A DNA stretch of 64,000 bases from Carallia brachiata. Taxonomy: Eukaryota; Streptophyta; Magnoliopsida; Malpighiales; Rhizophoraceae. The DNA is taken from the NCBI GenBank assembly GCA_021464245.1, contig JADCRB010000077.1:1075063-1139062 (forward strand), written 5' to 3'. Both the position numbers and the translations under genes were made by a program. Shown here piece after piece: positions 33,401 to 46,310 of this stretch. The notes below the pieces were generated by a model that saw only the letters and a list, made by a program, of their open reading frames with translations, had not been told where the DNA came from and made no database searches. How positions within the stretch are numbered: the stretch's first letter is position 1; each line of letters opens with the position of its first letter.

Positions 33401-35480
33401 TGTCAACTGAGTGGGTAGACGATTTAATTTGTCGATGTGTATGCTTGAAGTCACTGTTGGGTTGTGATTGTTGGTTTGTTGCGCAGAGAGTAGAAGAGAT
33501 ATGAGCTTTCTTTTTAGCTTCTCTTCAGGTACCGGCTTGGCGTCTGAACAATATTTTGATCTTATATATGAAATGATATTGTTAAAAAAGATCTAGAGTT
33601 TTATGTACTTTATGCTTAAACGTTTAATTTTGCAATTGATTCATGCTAAACTTCTTTTTTTTTTTTTAATTTGCTTTTTATTCATAGCATCCTTATAAAC
33701 AAAAGGATGCTGGTTTACTAAAAACAAACCGACCATAGTAGTTAAAATGCATCATAAAGTGAAAAAGGCACTACAATATTAGCCTCTAAACAAGACACAA
33801 CTATTTAAGTCCTGTCTCTCAATTACGGCTTTGAATAATATAAAAAGTGTACTTGAAAATCTGGTTGTCACGTCTCTCAAATCACACTAAATTAAAAATT
33901 TAGACTTGTATATTTTTGAGATCTTGAAATTTAATTCTCATAAATGAGACATAAGATTTATGAGAGTATACAAATTTACTCTTATTATGTAGTCAACGGC
34001 TGAATGAACAGGCAAAACGAAAGAAGAAATCTGGTCGCCACATTTCTTCAGCCACCAAAGAGATGTTTAAATAGGAACAAGTTTTAAACTTGTTGAGATC
34101 AAGTTAATAACGCATGGCATATGGACCTTCGCAGAAGTACACAGTATATGAATACTTTCTTTGCCTCCTCTCTCAACCTGCAAGCCAAGCTAGGTGCTAG
34201 CTGTTGCAAGCCACCCCCAACTTCAAGGAATTGATGATGGTTCAGATGCCAAATTTTGAAACCACGGCCATAATCTCCAGAATTTCCCTTTTTTTTTTAA
34301 TAGATCTTGTGTTGACAAGATCATCGATGGCCTTATGTCAACCATCAATTCCATCCCGAAGATTCTCTTTTATGTTGAAAAGTTCAAAGTGATCCACACT
34401 AGAAAATGCACATAGAAATGCAAAAATAAACGCTTTTCTTTTTTTTTTGGCGCATAAAAAAAATTATAGTGATTAACTTTTTGAAAAGAAACGTTTTAAC
34501 TTTTAACATATGCAGGTCATCGCATTAATTAACTATTTGGCAAATTCAACATTTTGACTTTTGGCCTGGTGCATTGGGGACCAAATTGCACTTTACCTAT
34601 TCAAACATTATTTGATAATGGAAGTGACTATAGATTTTTTGAGAAAGAATGTCTTAATTATAACGGTAACTAGCTAGGCCACATAAATTGTATCTATTTC
34701 TCGAGCTCCAACTCCATAATTAAGCCTACGATAACCATGTTTTTCTTCCAAGTTTTCTTTTTCAATTGAAATGTTCCGACATTTCGCTTAAGTAAACATC
34801 GCAAAAGAACAGCAAAGTCATCAAGACGGCAGCCATGAAAATGCGCGTTATGACCCATGAGGGCACATGAGAAGTTCTTGGCACCACCAGCCTTGCAAGA
34901 TTCGAAATTAATGTGGTAGGAAGACTGGGAGTGCCAGCGAAAATAGAAAGGAAAACCAAAAAGAAAGAAACCCTTATCGAGACATATTTGTATTATAATT
35001 TCTTTATTTTGTATTCGTGGTTTTGTTTTGTTTTTTTTTATTATTTTTTTTTTGACTTTCAGCTTCCCTTGTAATTAACAAAATAAAACTATTATGTACA
35101 CAAAGATTATATACATACATACATATACATATATATATATATATTCATAAATCACATATAATAAAAAAAAACTCAAGGACCCCAAATCCAAAAAAATATT
35201 AATTCATTTCAATAAATTTTAATTATTGTTTTCTTGTATTCAAACTATGCATAATATTATAACATGATTATAATTAATTAAAAGGATGGTCAAAGGCCCA
35301 ACTATAAGCTAATATAACATATTGCAACACCGACTCTTCCCCCAAGATCTGGTAGCCCCATATTCCAGAGAGAATTCATTTCGTCGTTTCATTTATTCAT
35401 TTATTGCATGCCCAAAAGCCAAAGCCAAAGTATTCTCTTTTTTCGTTCTCCCTTCACAAAACTTGGGAAGTGGTCCTAAT
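30470..35480. other. about 5 kb of intergenic DNA without a recognised gene
   Basis: Both strands were read for domains and none found. Frames of 60-75 codons (32975-33202, 34204-34392, 34762-34959) have no recognisable motifs. A long A run lies at 31254-31276. A stretch near 34825-34900 (AGCCATGAAAATGCG...CATGAG) resembles 49795-49860, so a short repeat family is shared with the region upstream of the OMT gene. Confidence 0.45.
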
Positions 35481-35489
35481 TAAGTTAAC

Positions 35490-35620
35490 TCTCTCTCTCT
35501 CTCTCTCTCGTGAATTTCCGTGTGTGTTGACTTTATCGTTATTATTAAACAACTTGCACTCACTTCGTTATTATTAAACAACTTGCACTGACTTCAACTC
35601 TTATCTTGACGTATAAAAAA
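35490..35620 (+). promoter_or_regulatory. promoter region of the U-box gene
   Basis: A (CT)n tract lies at about 35490-35508. A 29-base unit CGTTATTATTAAACAACTTG... is directly duplicated (35537-35565 and 35566-35594, one difference). TATAAAAAA at 35612 is followed by a CT-rich leader. TTGAC cores (W-box type) occur near 35527 and 35606. PUB22/23 relatives are stress-inducible, so W-boxes would make sense, but the core is short and common. Confidence 0.45.
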
Positions 35621-35897
35621 CCATATCCCTCCCCTCTCTCACACATACATTCTTTCAATTCCGTTTAGAGGGACCTCCTAAATTCAAGTAAGTTCAATTT
35701 TTTGCCTTTTAGCCCTCCTTGTTGATTTCCCTTTTAGCCATTTTTTCGCCACGCTTATTGATTATGTCTCTGTAGTTCTCACCCGCATCCAAATCTAATA
35801 TTATTCACTTTAGAATCTTGTCTTGTTAACCAAAAGTTTTTGTTTGTATTTTAGCTGGGTTTTTTTTTTTTTTTTTTTTGGTTTCATCCATCAAAAA

Positions 35898-37153
35898 ATG
35901 GATGAAATTGATGTTCCTTACCACTTTCTTTGCCCAATTTCATTGCAACTCATGAGAGATCCAGTTACAATCTCAACTGGGATTACCTACGATAGAGAAC
36001 ATAGAGAAATGGCTATTTTCATGCAAGAACAAAACTTGTCCAGTCACCAAGCAAGCCCTGATGAATGATGAAGATCTAACCCCCAATCACACTCTCCGCC
36101 GTTTGATCCAATCCTGGTGCACCTTAAATGCCTCGCTTGGTATCGAGCGGATCCCAACTCCAAGGCCTCCCATTGACAAAACCCAGATCGCAAAGCTCAT
36201 CAGTGATGCTAAGAGATTTCCAGACAAGCAGCTCATCAAAACATTGAGAAGGCTTAAATCGATCGCCCTGGAAAGCGAAAGGAACAGAAGATTTCTTGAG
36301 GATGCCGGTGGGGTTGATTTCCTGGCTTCAATCATAAAGAAGGATAATTCAAGTTCAGTTGTTGAAGTGGATGTGAACGATGAATCCGAATTTGGAAAAC
36401 CAAGCGATGAAGCATTGGCTGTTCTTTGTCATCTCATGATCCCGGATTCTCAATTGAGGAAGCTCATCACGTCTAATGATGGTGGTGGGATTATAGAGCC
36501 ATTGGTGCTAATTTTGAAAAATGGGAATTATCAATCTAGAGCTTATTCAACAATGTTATTGAAGTCCCTTTTCGAAGTGGCTGATCCAATCCATTTGATT
36601 AACATTAAAACAGAAACTTTTATGGAAATAGTAAAAGTATTACAGGATCAGATTTCACAACAAGCATCAAAGGCAGCATTGAAGCTTCTTGTGGAGGCCC
36701 TTCCGTGGCGAAGAAACCGAATCAAAGCTGTAGAAGGGGGTGCAGTTACAGTGCTAATTGAGCTCCTACTTGATCATGAATTGGAGGACAAGAGATTATG
36801 TGAGCTTGTGCTAATCGTCTTGGATTTGCTCTGCGGCTGCGCGGAGGGGCGGGCGGAGATGTTGAATCATGGCGGGTCTTGCAGTCGTTGCCAAGAAAAT
36901 CCTGAAGGTGTCTCATGCAGCTAGCGACAGGGCAGTGAGAATTCTGTGCTCCATTTGCAAGTTCTCAGCTACTCCTAGGGTTCTTGAAGAAATGCTGCAA
37001 GTTGGTGTTGTGGCCAAGTTGTGTTTGGTGTTGCAAGTTGATTGTTGTTTGAAGAGTAAGGAGAGAGCTAGAGAGATTCTCAAGTTGCATTCTGGAGTTT
37101 GGTCCAATTCCCCTTGTATTCCTCCTCATTTGATGCTTTTTAATCCATCTTAA
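35898..37153 (+). pseudogene. PUB22/23-like U-box E3 ubiquitin ligase with two frameshifts
   Basis: Intronless, like PUB22/23/24 of Arabidopsis. Start MDEIDVPYHFLCPISL, U-box to about residue 80 (DPVTISTGITYDREH, then IEKWLFSCKNKTCPVTKQAL in another frame), then the family's LTPNHTLRRLIQSWC. Armadillo-like repeats follow (AVEGGAVTVLIELLLDHE, CAEGRAEMLNHG) and the tail VVAKLCLVLQV...REILKLH. The frame moves twice, inside the U-box at about 35999-36003 and after LNHG at about 36869-36873, each explained by loss of two bases. With both repaired the length would be about 419 residues against 435 in PUB22. Relatives ubiquitinate cytosolic targets and dampen drought and immune responses. Since all else is conserved, this is either a very young pseudogene or two sequencing errors. 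Confidence 0.85.
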
Positions 37154-39110
37154 ATTGTAGTTTTTTTTTTTTTTTTATGTGTAGATATACAGCAAAAAGG
37201 TAATAATAGATTAGCCCTTAAGTGATAACAAATTTGAATTTTTAAGCATACAATACAATTGGGTGTATAAAGTTTCCTAAGAGGAAAAAAATAAAGTTTT
37301 TGGAGTTTTCTTATGTAGTATGTTGTGCTTTTGTCTTTTATACTTGTTAAATGGCTGCAATTACGTTGCTCTAAATTAAAACCAACTCCTTGTTTTCTTT
37401 TTTTTTGGTTCTTTGGGGGCATTATGGATCTACTGCTATTCTCAGGGGCAGATCCACCGTAGAACTGGAGGACAATTGCCCCTCCCGACTTTTTGTTATT
37501 TATTGGCAATTTTTTGCTGGAATATAATTGAAGGAAAAGATTGGCTAGTGCAGCAGTGGGTTGGAGGGAAGTGCCTCCCCGGCCATGAGGGTTTAACTAG
37601 TAGTCCAGCTCACCCCAAGTGCCCTTTTTTTAACTTTATTGCTGCTTTTTTGCTTTTTTTTTTCTTTCATCAAATTTTTTCTTTTGTTTTTTCTTTGTAC
37701 AACTTCCTTTCTTCTTGCTTTTCGAGTTTCAAGATTTACAATTTATTTTTTAAAATTAAGTTTTATCAAAATTGGGATCACAGTTTAAATTTTATTTTCA
37801 AGATTTACATGATTTAAATTTTCATATAAATTAATTTTATTATTATAACCATACATAAAATTTGTCCCTTTATAAATTTTTTCTGTATCCACCCTTAACA
37901 ATTCTCATTGTGTGTAGAGCAATGCGATGTAGCACGATTAGAAGTTTGGGAGGAGTTTTGTTAAAAGAACAAATGAATTTTTTTTTTTTGAAATATGAAC
38001 AAATGAACTTGATACATTGTTGACACGGGCGGGCAAGACAGTTTTTAAAAGATACATACATGTCATTTTTTTTCCGAATAAATAGATATTCATAGATATA
38101 AATTATAGTACTTATTGTCAAAAACTAGTGTATTCCACCATTTTTATAATGTTTCATTCAAAAATTTTTAAAGAGCAAACTCACCATTTGAATATTATTG
38201 AACGTAGTAAGTATCGCTTCCTCGTTACCTCAATGTTAAAAAATAGGAAACCCAACAATGTGCACCCGAAAACAAACCTTATTCATTTAAGGGCAGGCAC
38301 TTGAATATAAGCCAATATGGGGGAAAAATAGATCAAATATCAACCAGACTACTATTTTAATTAGTTACATACATCTTCTTTTAACTTGGATGCATTTGTT
38401 GCATTTGTGTGTGGGTATATATATATTGGTACATATTCGTATATTATATGTATGCACATGTAATATTCCGTTATTTATATACATGCTTACTGTGGTTCAA
38501 AAAAGAAAAGAGCATGCTTGTTTCCATGGTCTTTTTTGTAAGTTACGTATTCTATCAAATAATTAAATACTTCGAATCTTTCTCGGAATAACATTTGTAT
38601 TAGGATTGTTGATTATATTGTACATTTATATTCATTAATTAAACTAAAAGCTATTATTTTTTATAAAAAAAAAGATATTCATTGCAAAAATATTAGTCAT
38701 CAAATTGCAGGTTAAGGGTAGCAACTATTATTTATTACTTTATTCAACCACGTCAAAAGGAGCAGATCTACTATTTAAATATTAATAAAATTGAGCATAA
38801 TTTTATTACTAAAGACTACGAAAATTATCAAATCTTAAACTTAACTTCTCATCACAATCTTTTTCAATTACAATAAATATTCAACCATTTATTAAAAAAA
38901 TATATAAATATAAAAATTTAAACTTAAATCGTCAATATAAAACATACATTAATTGTATACACACCATTGCAGTGGACACGCCATTATCATTCAATGCATG
39001 TTATCACCACGTCTGTCATTCACATTATTTATGTATAAAATACTCCATTGCTGGTATATTTTTCTATGTGGAAGATGACGCGGCTACTTAAGGCTGTTTT
39101 CCTCGTGAAC
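37154..39110. other. spacer block Y downstream of the U-box gene
   Basis: No gene. Matches 56204-57230: the 3' flank of the U-box gene (ATATACA.CAAAAAGGT, GTTTTTGGAGTTTTCTTATGTAGTA), then AT-rich DNA with ATATACATGCTTA and TTTCTCGGAATAAC. The first copy holds extra DNA at about 37440-37860 (CTATTCTC...), absent from the second. Confidence 0.6.
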
Positions 39111-39138
39111 ACGATTCGGTGGCCGCTTTTTTAGGTAC

Positions 39139-39391
39139 TTGTTAAGTAGTTATTATATACGATATAATAGAAAAATTTATATGATACAATGAAAAAATTA
39201 TAAAAAAATTATATGATGTGATAAAAAAATTTTATAATTTATAACCAATCAATAAAAACTAAAATTTTTTTGAATGGTTAGTTACACAGATTGTATAGTT
39301 TTCTTTAGTATATCGTATAATTTTCTTATAATTTCTTTACTATATTGTATAATTTTTTCTGTCACGTCGTATAATAACAGCTACTTACAAC
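39139..39391. mobile_element. small MITE between blocks Y and X
   Basis: Ends TTGTTAAGTAG.TATTATA and the reverse complement of TATAATAACAGCTACTTACAAC are inverted copies. The interior is AT-rich with repeated TATATGATA/ATTTTATAATT. The paralogous site near 57220 lacks it. Confidence 0.55.
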
Positions 39392-39438
39392 TCTTTAAAA
39401 TGACAGACAAATAGGTTTTTTCTTTTCTTATATAATAT

Positions 39439-40987
39439 TGTTAGGAATTATAGGATATATTTTGAATAAATACGTAGCGGAAACAAATATTTAAAATTTC
39501 AATTTCTAAAAAAAGATCAATTGCTTGTTAAATATAATTACAATCTAATTTAAGAAAGAGAATTATTAACGATGTACTCTTTAATTCTTCTTCTCTTTCA
39601 GGCCAATTGGCCATTTGTTATACACCACCACCATCCAAGCATCCAACCTCTAATAGTAACCACCACAGGACTTGAGAGAAACAATTTTCTTAACTTAAAC
39701 CTTTTAGGGAGAGAAGAGAGAGAGGAGGGCAAGCATAAGAAAGTGTGTTTGCTCTGAACATACAAAATTGTATGTTGGCAAGTCTTATGAGATTCTATTT
39801 ATAGAGATCTTGAGTTATATAAGCCTTAGAGTAATTTCTCATTATATTTTAGTCTCTATAAATTAAATGTTATATATGTGATCATAAAAATTCTTAAACC
39901 TTTTCAATCAAGTCCAACTTGAGTTGTTGTTATGTTTCTCACTAAATTCTCTAGTGTATGTGACTCATTAAGATTTGACATTGACACTGAGTTAAATTAT
40001 AATCCTAAAGGATTAGATACATTAATTTCTTTAATTTATCATTAATTCTTTAATTAATTAATTTATTCATAAATCAATAATGATATCTAGCAATATATTA
40101 TGACCACCCAAATGTTATGACTGTTAAATAAGTTTTACTAATTCCTTCAGTGCACAATTTTTCAGTTTAATTCAATACTTTTGTCATATTGATGTTCCAA
40201 TTAGACAGAGAGTATGAAATTAGTGTTTACCCTATATCGTTTAATCATATTCGTTCTCAAATATTAATAAGGAAATTGATTTTATGAATGAGATTATAAC
40301 TTCTTATAATCCTCATTCTACCTTACATAAGGATTTCATGAATCAACACTTAATAAGAACAGTTAAACATTCTCTTATAATTATTTTAGGGTAAAAAATT
40401 CTTTATTGATCACTCAACTATCTTCATATAGTTCATGACATACCCAATACAAACCCCCACAAGTGATCCTTAGTTAAGACAACAAAGAAGTAATATCAAA
40501 TATATTAATTCCTATATAAGACACTTTAGTGATTGCAAGTCTAACGATCACTTATACGACCGTCACATGAGAAATTTCTCAAATACACAAGTAATGTTCC
40601 ATTTAGAAATTTTCATAGTGAGTTAATTCAGTAAACTTATTCAACTAATAAGCACTTACATGTTTATTTAAGTATTTTTATATTTTGGTTATGAGATCAA
40701 CTGTTTCTTCACAAAAAAAAACATAATATGTGTCAATCTCATGACTCTATTAATGTCCTGTCTTGATGGAGTATCGACCAAAAATATTTAATAATACTTT
40801 GATGCAATAGGTACCTCTACAAATATATTTATTCTATTGACTTTAACTTTAGAGTTTATCGTTGATCAAATCGTGTATATAAACAATATTAAAGATAAGA
40901 ATGTCTTTAATTAATTAATAATATGTATGAAATTAATTTATCTCCGTTTATAACTAACACATTTGGCTATCAGAGATTACACTAACA
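39439..40987 (-). mobile_element. solo LTR of a copia-like retrotransposon
   Basis: 1549 bases bounded by TGTTAGG...TAACA, so both strands begin TGTTAG. A 5-bp duplication AATAT lies at 39434-39438 and 40988-40992. The paralogous locus at 57234-57238 has a single AATAT and no insert. On the minus strand a TATA box (TATAAATAG, near 39802-39794) precedes a CT-rich leader, setting the orientation. No internal coding sequence, so it arose by LTR-LTR recombination. The superfamily call rests on terminal sequence and length only. Confidence 0.8.
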
Positions 40988-40992
40988 AATAT

Positions 40993-42985
40993 GACTCAAT
41001 TACTCCGTCGTGGCTGGAAAGTATGAGAAAAAAAATTTAAATTTTTACATTTTAAGAAGGACCTACTTAAATTTATTTGTTTACCCCACATATTTGATAT
41101 TGTGTTGATTATATCTAATAAAATTAAAAATGTTGGGAGTAAACAAAGATTAAAATTGATGGAGCGACGTTAGCCAAATAAAAAATAAAATTTTAAAATT
41201 TTGACACCCTCCAAAGCATTCTCCGTGGCTGATAGGATTTTCAACAAATTATTGATTAAATCTTCTAAACTGTGATATTATGCGATATATTAAGTGAATT
41301 TAACATAACCATTTAACCAATGGATCTTATATGTGTATTATTGTTAATCAACTGTGTTAAATTAATTTAATATTGTAGTTATAAAATTTAATTGATAAGG
41401 TAGTACATCATGTAAAATCACAATGAACGTGGGGAAAAACTTAAATTCTAAAATTTTAAATATTTTGCTTTTTTTTTCAGCCCCATTTGTGACGTCTCCT
41501 TCTGCCAATTTATCTCTGATTTAACTTTTTTATCTTTTTTTTATCTATTAAAAAATAAGTTAAAATTTGAACTATATAATAAAAATAATTTTTCACAGAA
41601 ATTCTTTGTCCCAATGGAATGCTAAAAGCCTATTAAATCCAATTAATTTCATGCAAACATAGCGAGAAAGAACCAATCGGCCCATGGCTAGCGGATTTTC
41701 CACCATGATAATGGGCCCAAAGGGTAGTTAGAGAAGAGAAAGACCAACATCTTAAAATAATCTCACTGAGAAGGATTAGTGAAGGCCCAAGATCTTCGGG
41801 CCAAGGCCCAGAAGCCATGGCACTTGGATGACCCTGCACGAAGGTGGTCTTACCTGGGAAACGAGGGGATCACCCCAGGTTTTTTATGAATGTCCCAACA
41901 TTAGAAATCGGTAAATGTTAGTGGCCAAACTAACATGGCCAAAATGCGGCCAAATGAGAATAAGACAAAAAAAAAAAGTTTGAAATTTTTTTTTAAAAAA
42001 TTAAAGTTTAGAGGTAACACTAAATACGTTTAGTGTAACACTAAATACTTTTAAAGTTTAATTTTTAGAAAAAAAATAAAAGATGAGTATGGCCAAAATT
42101 TGGCTATGTGAGTATGACTATGTAATTGGACCCATAAAAAATATATTTTTCTTGTTACACCTTCCCCCAACTAATAGAATCTACTAAATTTTCTGTAAAT
42201 ACCTTAAGAATATTGTTTTCAAAGTAATTGCTTCATTCTTACTAAATTCTTAATTCTTTGTCCTTTTTATATCTTACTACCTTAAATATTGGCGTGTTAA
42301 TACTGGGATTAATCCTGGCACTTCACAACTTTGCCTTATTTTGCAGGAGGTTTAGCACACTCCACATCGGCCCACACTAAGCTTTTCAGATCAAACCGGA
42401 TCACTCACCATAAATGTCAGATTATTTTTGAAAGGTTATTAGTATCAAGGTAATTGAAGGGAGAATGTGGCGAACTTGTAATTATAGCTGGCGGAGACTA
42501 TCTTTTGGCGACTAAAACTCACCAAGCCTGGCCTGTGCAACACCGACATGCATACAGATATATGGTATCCATGTTCCGAGCTTATGAAGTCAAAGTTTTC
42601 AATATTTCATACTTTATTTACCAATGATCATCTACAGCTCAATTCATATTGGATTCATCTTAAGATTGATGGTCTCAAATTCGAGCTTCAGTCCAAGCCA
42701 ATTAAAAAAAATAAATCATGTTTTGTTGACTAGCTATTTCTCCAAATAATAATCCATCGCCTGCCAATTTATTTCCCTAAAATTAATAAGCAAATGGTAC
42801 ATATATATAGGCAAGGAGAATGAATGTGTCAAGGGTGCTGTGATTCCTTTTGTCATATTGTAGAGGTGGTTAGCTTTGGATATGTTTCGAGCTCAAACGT
42901 ATTAGTTTTGGTTTAACTCATGGCTTCTCTTTTCTCATCTTTGCTTAGTTTAATCTAAATATTTCCAATCAGGATTTTATGATGT
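40993..42985. other. spacer block X, copy 1
   Basis: Non-coding block repeated at 54655-56030, 57231-59240 and (short) 63205-63345. Anchors are ACCAATGGATCTTATATG, TTGGCCCATGGCTAGCGGAT, CTCACTGAGAAGGATTAGTG, TTTTGCCTTATTTTGCAG and TTGTCATATTGTAGAGGTGG. A MITE-like insert at about 41906-42137 is absent from the other copies. The frames in it (for example 41633-41839) are not kept open between copies. Confidence 0.6.
41906..42137. mobile_element. MITE-like insertion in block X copy 1
   Basis: Absent from the paralogous places near 58190 and 55490. Ends contain inverted TGGCCAAA motifs (TTAGTGGCCAAACTAACATGGCC on the left; GTATGGCCAAAATTTGGCTATG towards the right). About 230 bases, non-coding. 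Confidence 0.45.
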
Positions 42986-44089
42986 ATCCTACTCATTAGA
43001 CGAATAAAACATCTTTTTATGTTAAAATATAGTTCAATTAGCTTTGATATTACTGTTAAAGATTAATTAACTAAATATAATTTTATTAAACAGAAAAATA
43101 CCACAAGATAATAAGAGAAACACACACTAATTGTAACACACACTAAATAGAGACTCTTAACTCTTTAAATACTAGTCATTAACAATATTTACTCCTACTT
43201 AAATACTAAATCATAACATTTAATCAGTTTAAAGTTGGCCGTTGCAATCTAACACAAAAAAAAAAAAAAAAAAAGACAGATGATTTAGGAGGTTACACCG
43301 GCTGAGGCTAGCCCAAGTATGCGTTTATTGGAGGCGGTACAAAGAAAGTTGAAGGGATATGAAGAAACTAAAAAAGAGTAAACATACTCTTCCTAGAAGA
43401 TTTATCAGAAGATCTCATATCATCCCAGATCACCATTACTTAAAGATCTCCATAACACAGAGGTTATTGACAAAGCATACATAATTAATGCCTCGGAATC
43501 CAGCTCCAATTACCAGGGCCTTGAACTCATGTTGCGTTCGTTCCTTCCCCCCTTGGTGTTGAGCCATCATAACCACATCCATTTGACAAATGTTTTTGGC
43601 AGTAGAATTAACTTCGGGCACAATGGGAACAACAGAATCTACAACAATAACTTTTCCGTCATCTGGGATGGCTTTGTGGCAATTCTTCAACAACATCACA
43701 CATTTCTCGTCGTTCCAATCATGAAGTATCCACTGCCAAAATGAATATATATAGCTAGCTAATTGATTATGGTAGACAGAATAAAAAACGGTGCAAAATT
43801 TGGTACCTTCAAAAAAATGGAATCTCCTTTTGGAATGCTGTCAAACATGTCTCCCGCTATGTGTTCCACACCTACAACAATTCTTGTCATAGTGTGCAGG
43901 CATATGCAGCACACAAACACACGTACACATTGTTTAATATACAATTCATTCCTAAGTCTCATCTAATAGCTGAAGTTTTGGTTGAAATGGTTTTTTTAAC
44001 TAAGATTCCAACAATACTACTAGTGTTGTTCCTGAAAACATTTTCAGAGGGACAAACATTATCTGTATAAATATAATAACAAAAATTAA

Positions 44090-45670
44090 TATATATGATG
44101 AAAAGAAAAAATTATATTAATTATTATGAATAATAAATATCAGAACTATATCATGCGAATTCTAATGTTTTAAAACTTTTTTTTTATTTTTTACACTATC
44201 AAATATATATTTTTTATATAAGTAATCATTTAAAATTTAATTATTCATCTCTCATGTGATTGTTTAATAAATTCTTTATTATATTTATTGTAAAAAAAAT
44301 ATTTATTATAACTGTTATAATTAGTAAAATTGAAATCAATTTATAAACAAATACATGTTTAGATATATAATGTATTTTTAAATATTTTTTCCTTTTTATT
44401 ACCAATCATTACTAATAATTTGTTTTATTAAAAGATAAAATATATATATTTTTAAAAAGTGATAATATGAATGTAAAAAAATTATTGAAAAATTTTAGAA
44501 ATATATAAAAATAATTTTAGTAAATACATTATAAATAGATTGTCAAGGAACTTTTTAAAAAAAAAAAAAAGGAAAGAAACATGTTTCTTTGGAAAAAAAA
44601 AGAATGTGAACAAGAGAAAAAAACAGAGAGAGGGAAACTTATTTATTAAAGAAAGCGCAAAAGCAAAAGAGAAAGAAATCGGTTTTTTTTTTGCAACAAA
44701 AATAAAGAGAGTGAAGAAAAAAAAAAGGGAGAAAAGTTGGGATTGACAATGGGATGAGGTGGGGCAGAGACACCAATTCGATGTCCGTCCCATTTTTAAA
44801 TTATATTTTTATTATTGTCACCGCCTCCATCAAGGTTAGAATTTAAAGTATTATCTCTAAGAAATGAAAATCTCCATCCCTAAAAAAAAATTTGATCTAT
44901 TGCGATTTAATGTATAATCTAAGCTTTTATGGCAGAGCAAAGTAGAGAAATTTTTGGCTTAATTTAAATTTAAATAAGGTTAAATGTTGGAATTCAGATT
45001 GCTAAAAAATGTTCAACGTGAAAAACAAAATAATTCTTTCCACTAGAAGCGACTGTGTGTGAAGAGACAAAGACAGACCACAATTTAAACAATATTAAAA
45101 AGGGCCCAAATACATACCCCAAGGTGCATCACTGAGTGACGTACTGAGAGAATAAAAAAAATATTTTTTATATTTTTATTTTTTAAAAAAAAATTAAAAT
45201 TTGGATATGAATAAGTTTTATTTTAAAATATAAATTATAAATATTATATAAGATTCTCTATAAAAAAAATTTTTTTAAAAATTTTATTTGTTAAAATAAT
45301 ACAAAAATATTATTATTTTATTAAATTTATGTACTTTCTATATATAAATTTCGGTGTGTTTATCTTTTCCATATTAAAAATTGAAAGTTGCTAACTGGCG
45401 GCAACAAAAGTAAAACAAAACGAGTTCAAATCAAATTATAATTTTATTTATGAAAATATATATTATATAATTATTATAAAAAATAAAATTACAAATAAAT
45501 AAAATGAGTTGGGGGAGACATGGATGGGAGGGGCAGGAGCTTACCAATCTTATCCCGTCCCCCATCTACGCACGGAAAAAGAAAAAGGACATCACAGATC
45601 CACGTCCTAACCCCAGGTCAAAATTATTTGACCTGGAATCCATCGCAGGGGGACTGACGAATCTCCTTAA
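44090..45670. other. AT-rich body of OMT intron 2
   Basis: Part of the 2.8 kb second intron. It contains purine-rich low-complexity runs (44556-44740) whose 68-103 codon frames are repeat artefacts. No domain seen. Confidence 0.5.
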
Positions 45671-45677
45671 AAATCAT

Positions 45678-46310
45678 AGGTGTCAAAACAGGACATTGAG
45701 TCATATTTGAATTTAGTCATTTCAGGTTCAGGTCATTTCGGGTCGGATTAATTATGAGTTAAATTATCTTCGAGTCATTTTAGTTTGAATCACTTCGAGT
45801 TCGAGTCGGATTCGGATCAACTTACGTGTTGATCACGTCATAAAAAATGATGACGTGATATTTTTTATTAAAAATTTTAAAAATTTAAAAATTTCAAAAA
45901 TTTTATTAGAAATTTTTAAAAATCAAAGAAAATCATATGATTGAAAAATGATTGCAGAAATTTTTTTTAAAATATTTTAAAAAATTAAAATAAAATTTAA
46001 AATTGTATAAAAAATTTCAAAATATTCTTAAAAAATTTATAATTAAGATTTATATTAAAAATAGTATAATCTATACTTTTTATAATATAAAATATGTTAA
46101 ATTTTTTCATTTTAATTTTTTGTTTCCTTAATAAAAAAAAATTCGAGTCAAACGAATCGAGTTAGGGTTGGGTTGGATTTGACCCAAAGATTTTCGGGTC
46201 ATTCGAGTTCGGGTCATTTCGGGTTATGCCATCCTTCGGGTCGGGTTCGGATAGTATTTTTTCGGACGGGTCCGGGTCAACCCATCGGGTCAGATCAGAT
46301 TTTGATACCT
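45678..46310. mobile_element. MITE rich in GGGTCATTTCGGGT motifs, in OMT intron 2
   Basis: Ends AGGTGTCAAAAC and the reverse complement of GATTTTGATACCT are inverted copies. Next to each end are runs of TTCGGGTCAT/CGAGTTCGGGT, inverted relative to each other, with AT-rich DNA between. No target duplication is clear. It accounts for part of the unusual length of the intron. Confidence 0.55.

Noticed and set aside
30470..35480. Search for tRNA, rRNA, snRNA genes, CRISPR-like arrays or organelle inserts in the gene-poor region
   Set aside because: No cloverleaf with A/B boxes, no regularly spaced repeats and no organelle gene text were seen by eye. A tRNAscan or organelle alignment would be needed to exclude small ones.
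44482..44793. 103-codon Phe/Lys-rich frames on both strands in OMT intron 2
   Set aside because: Purine-rich low-complexity sequence read in two directions; within an intron.
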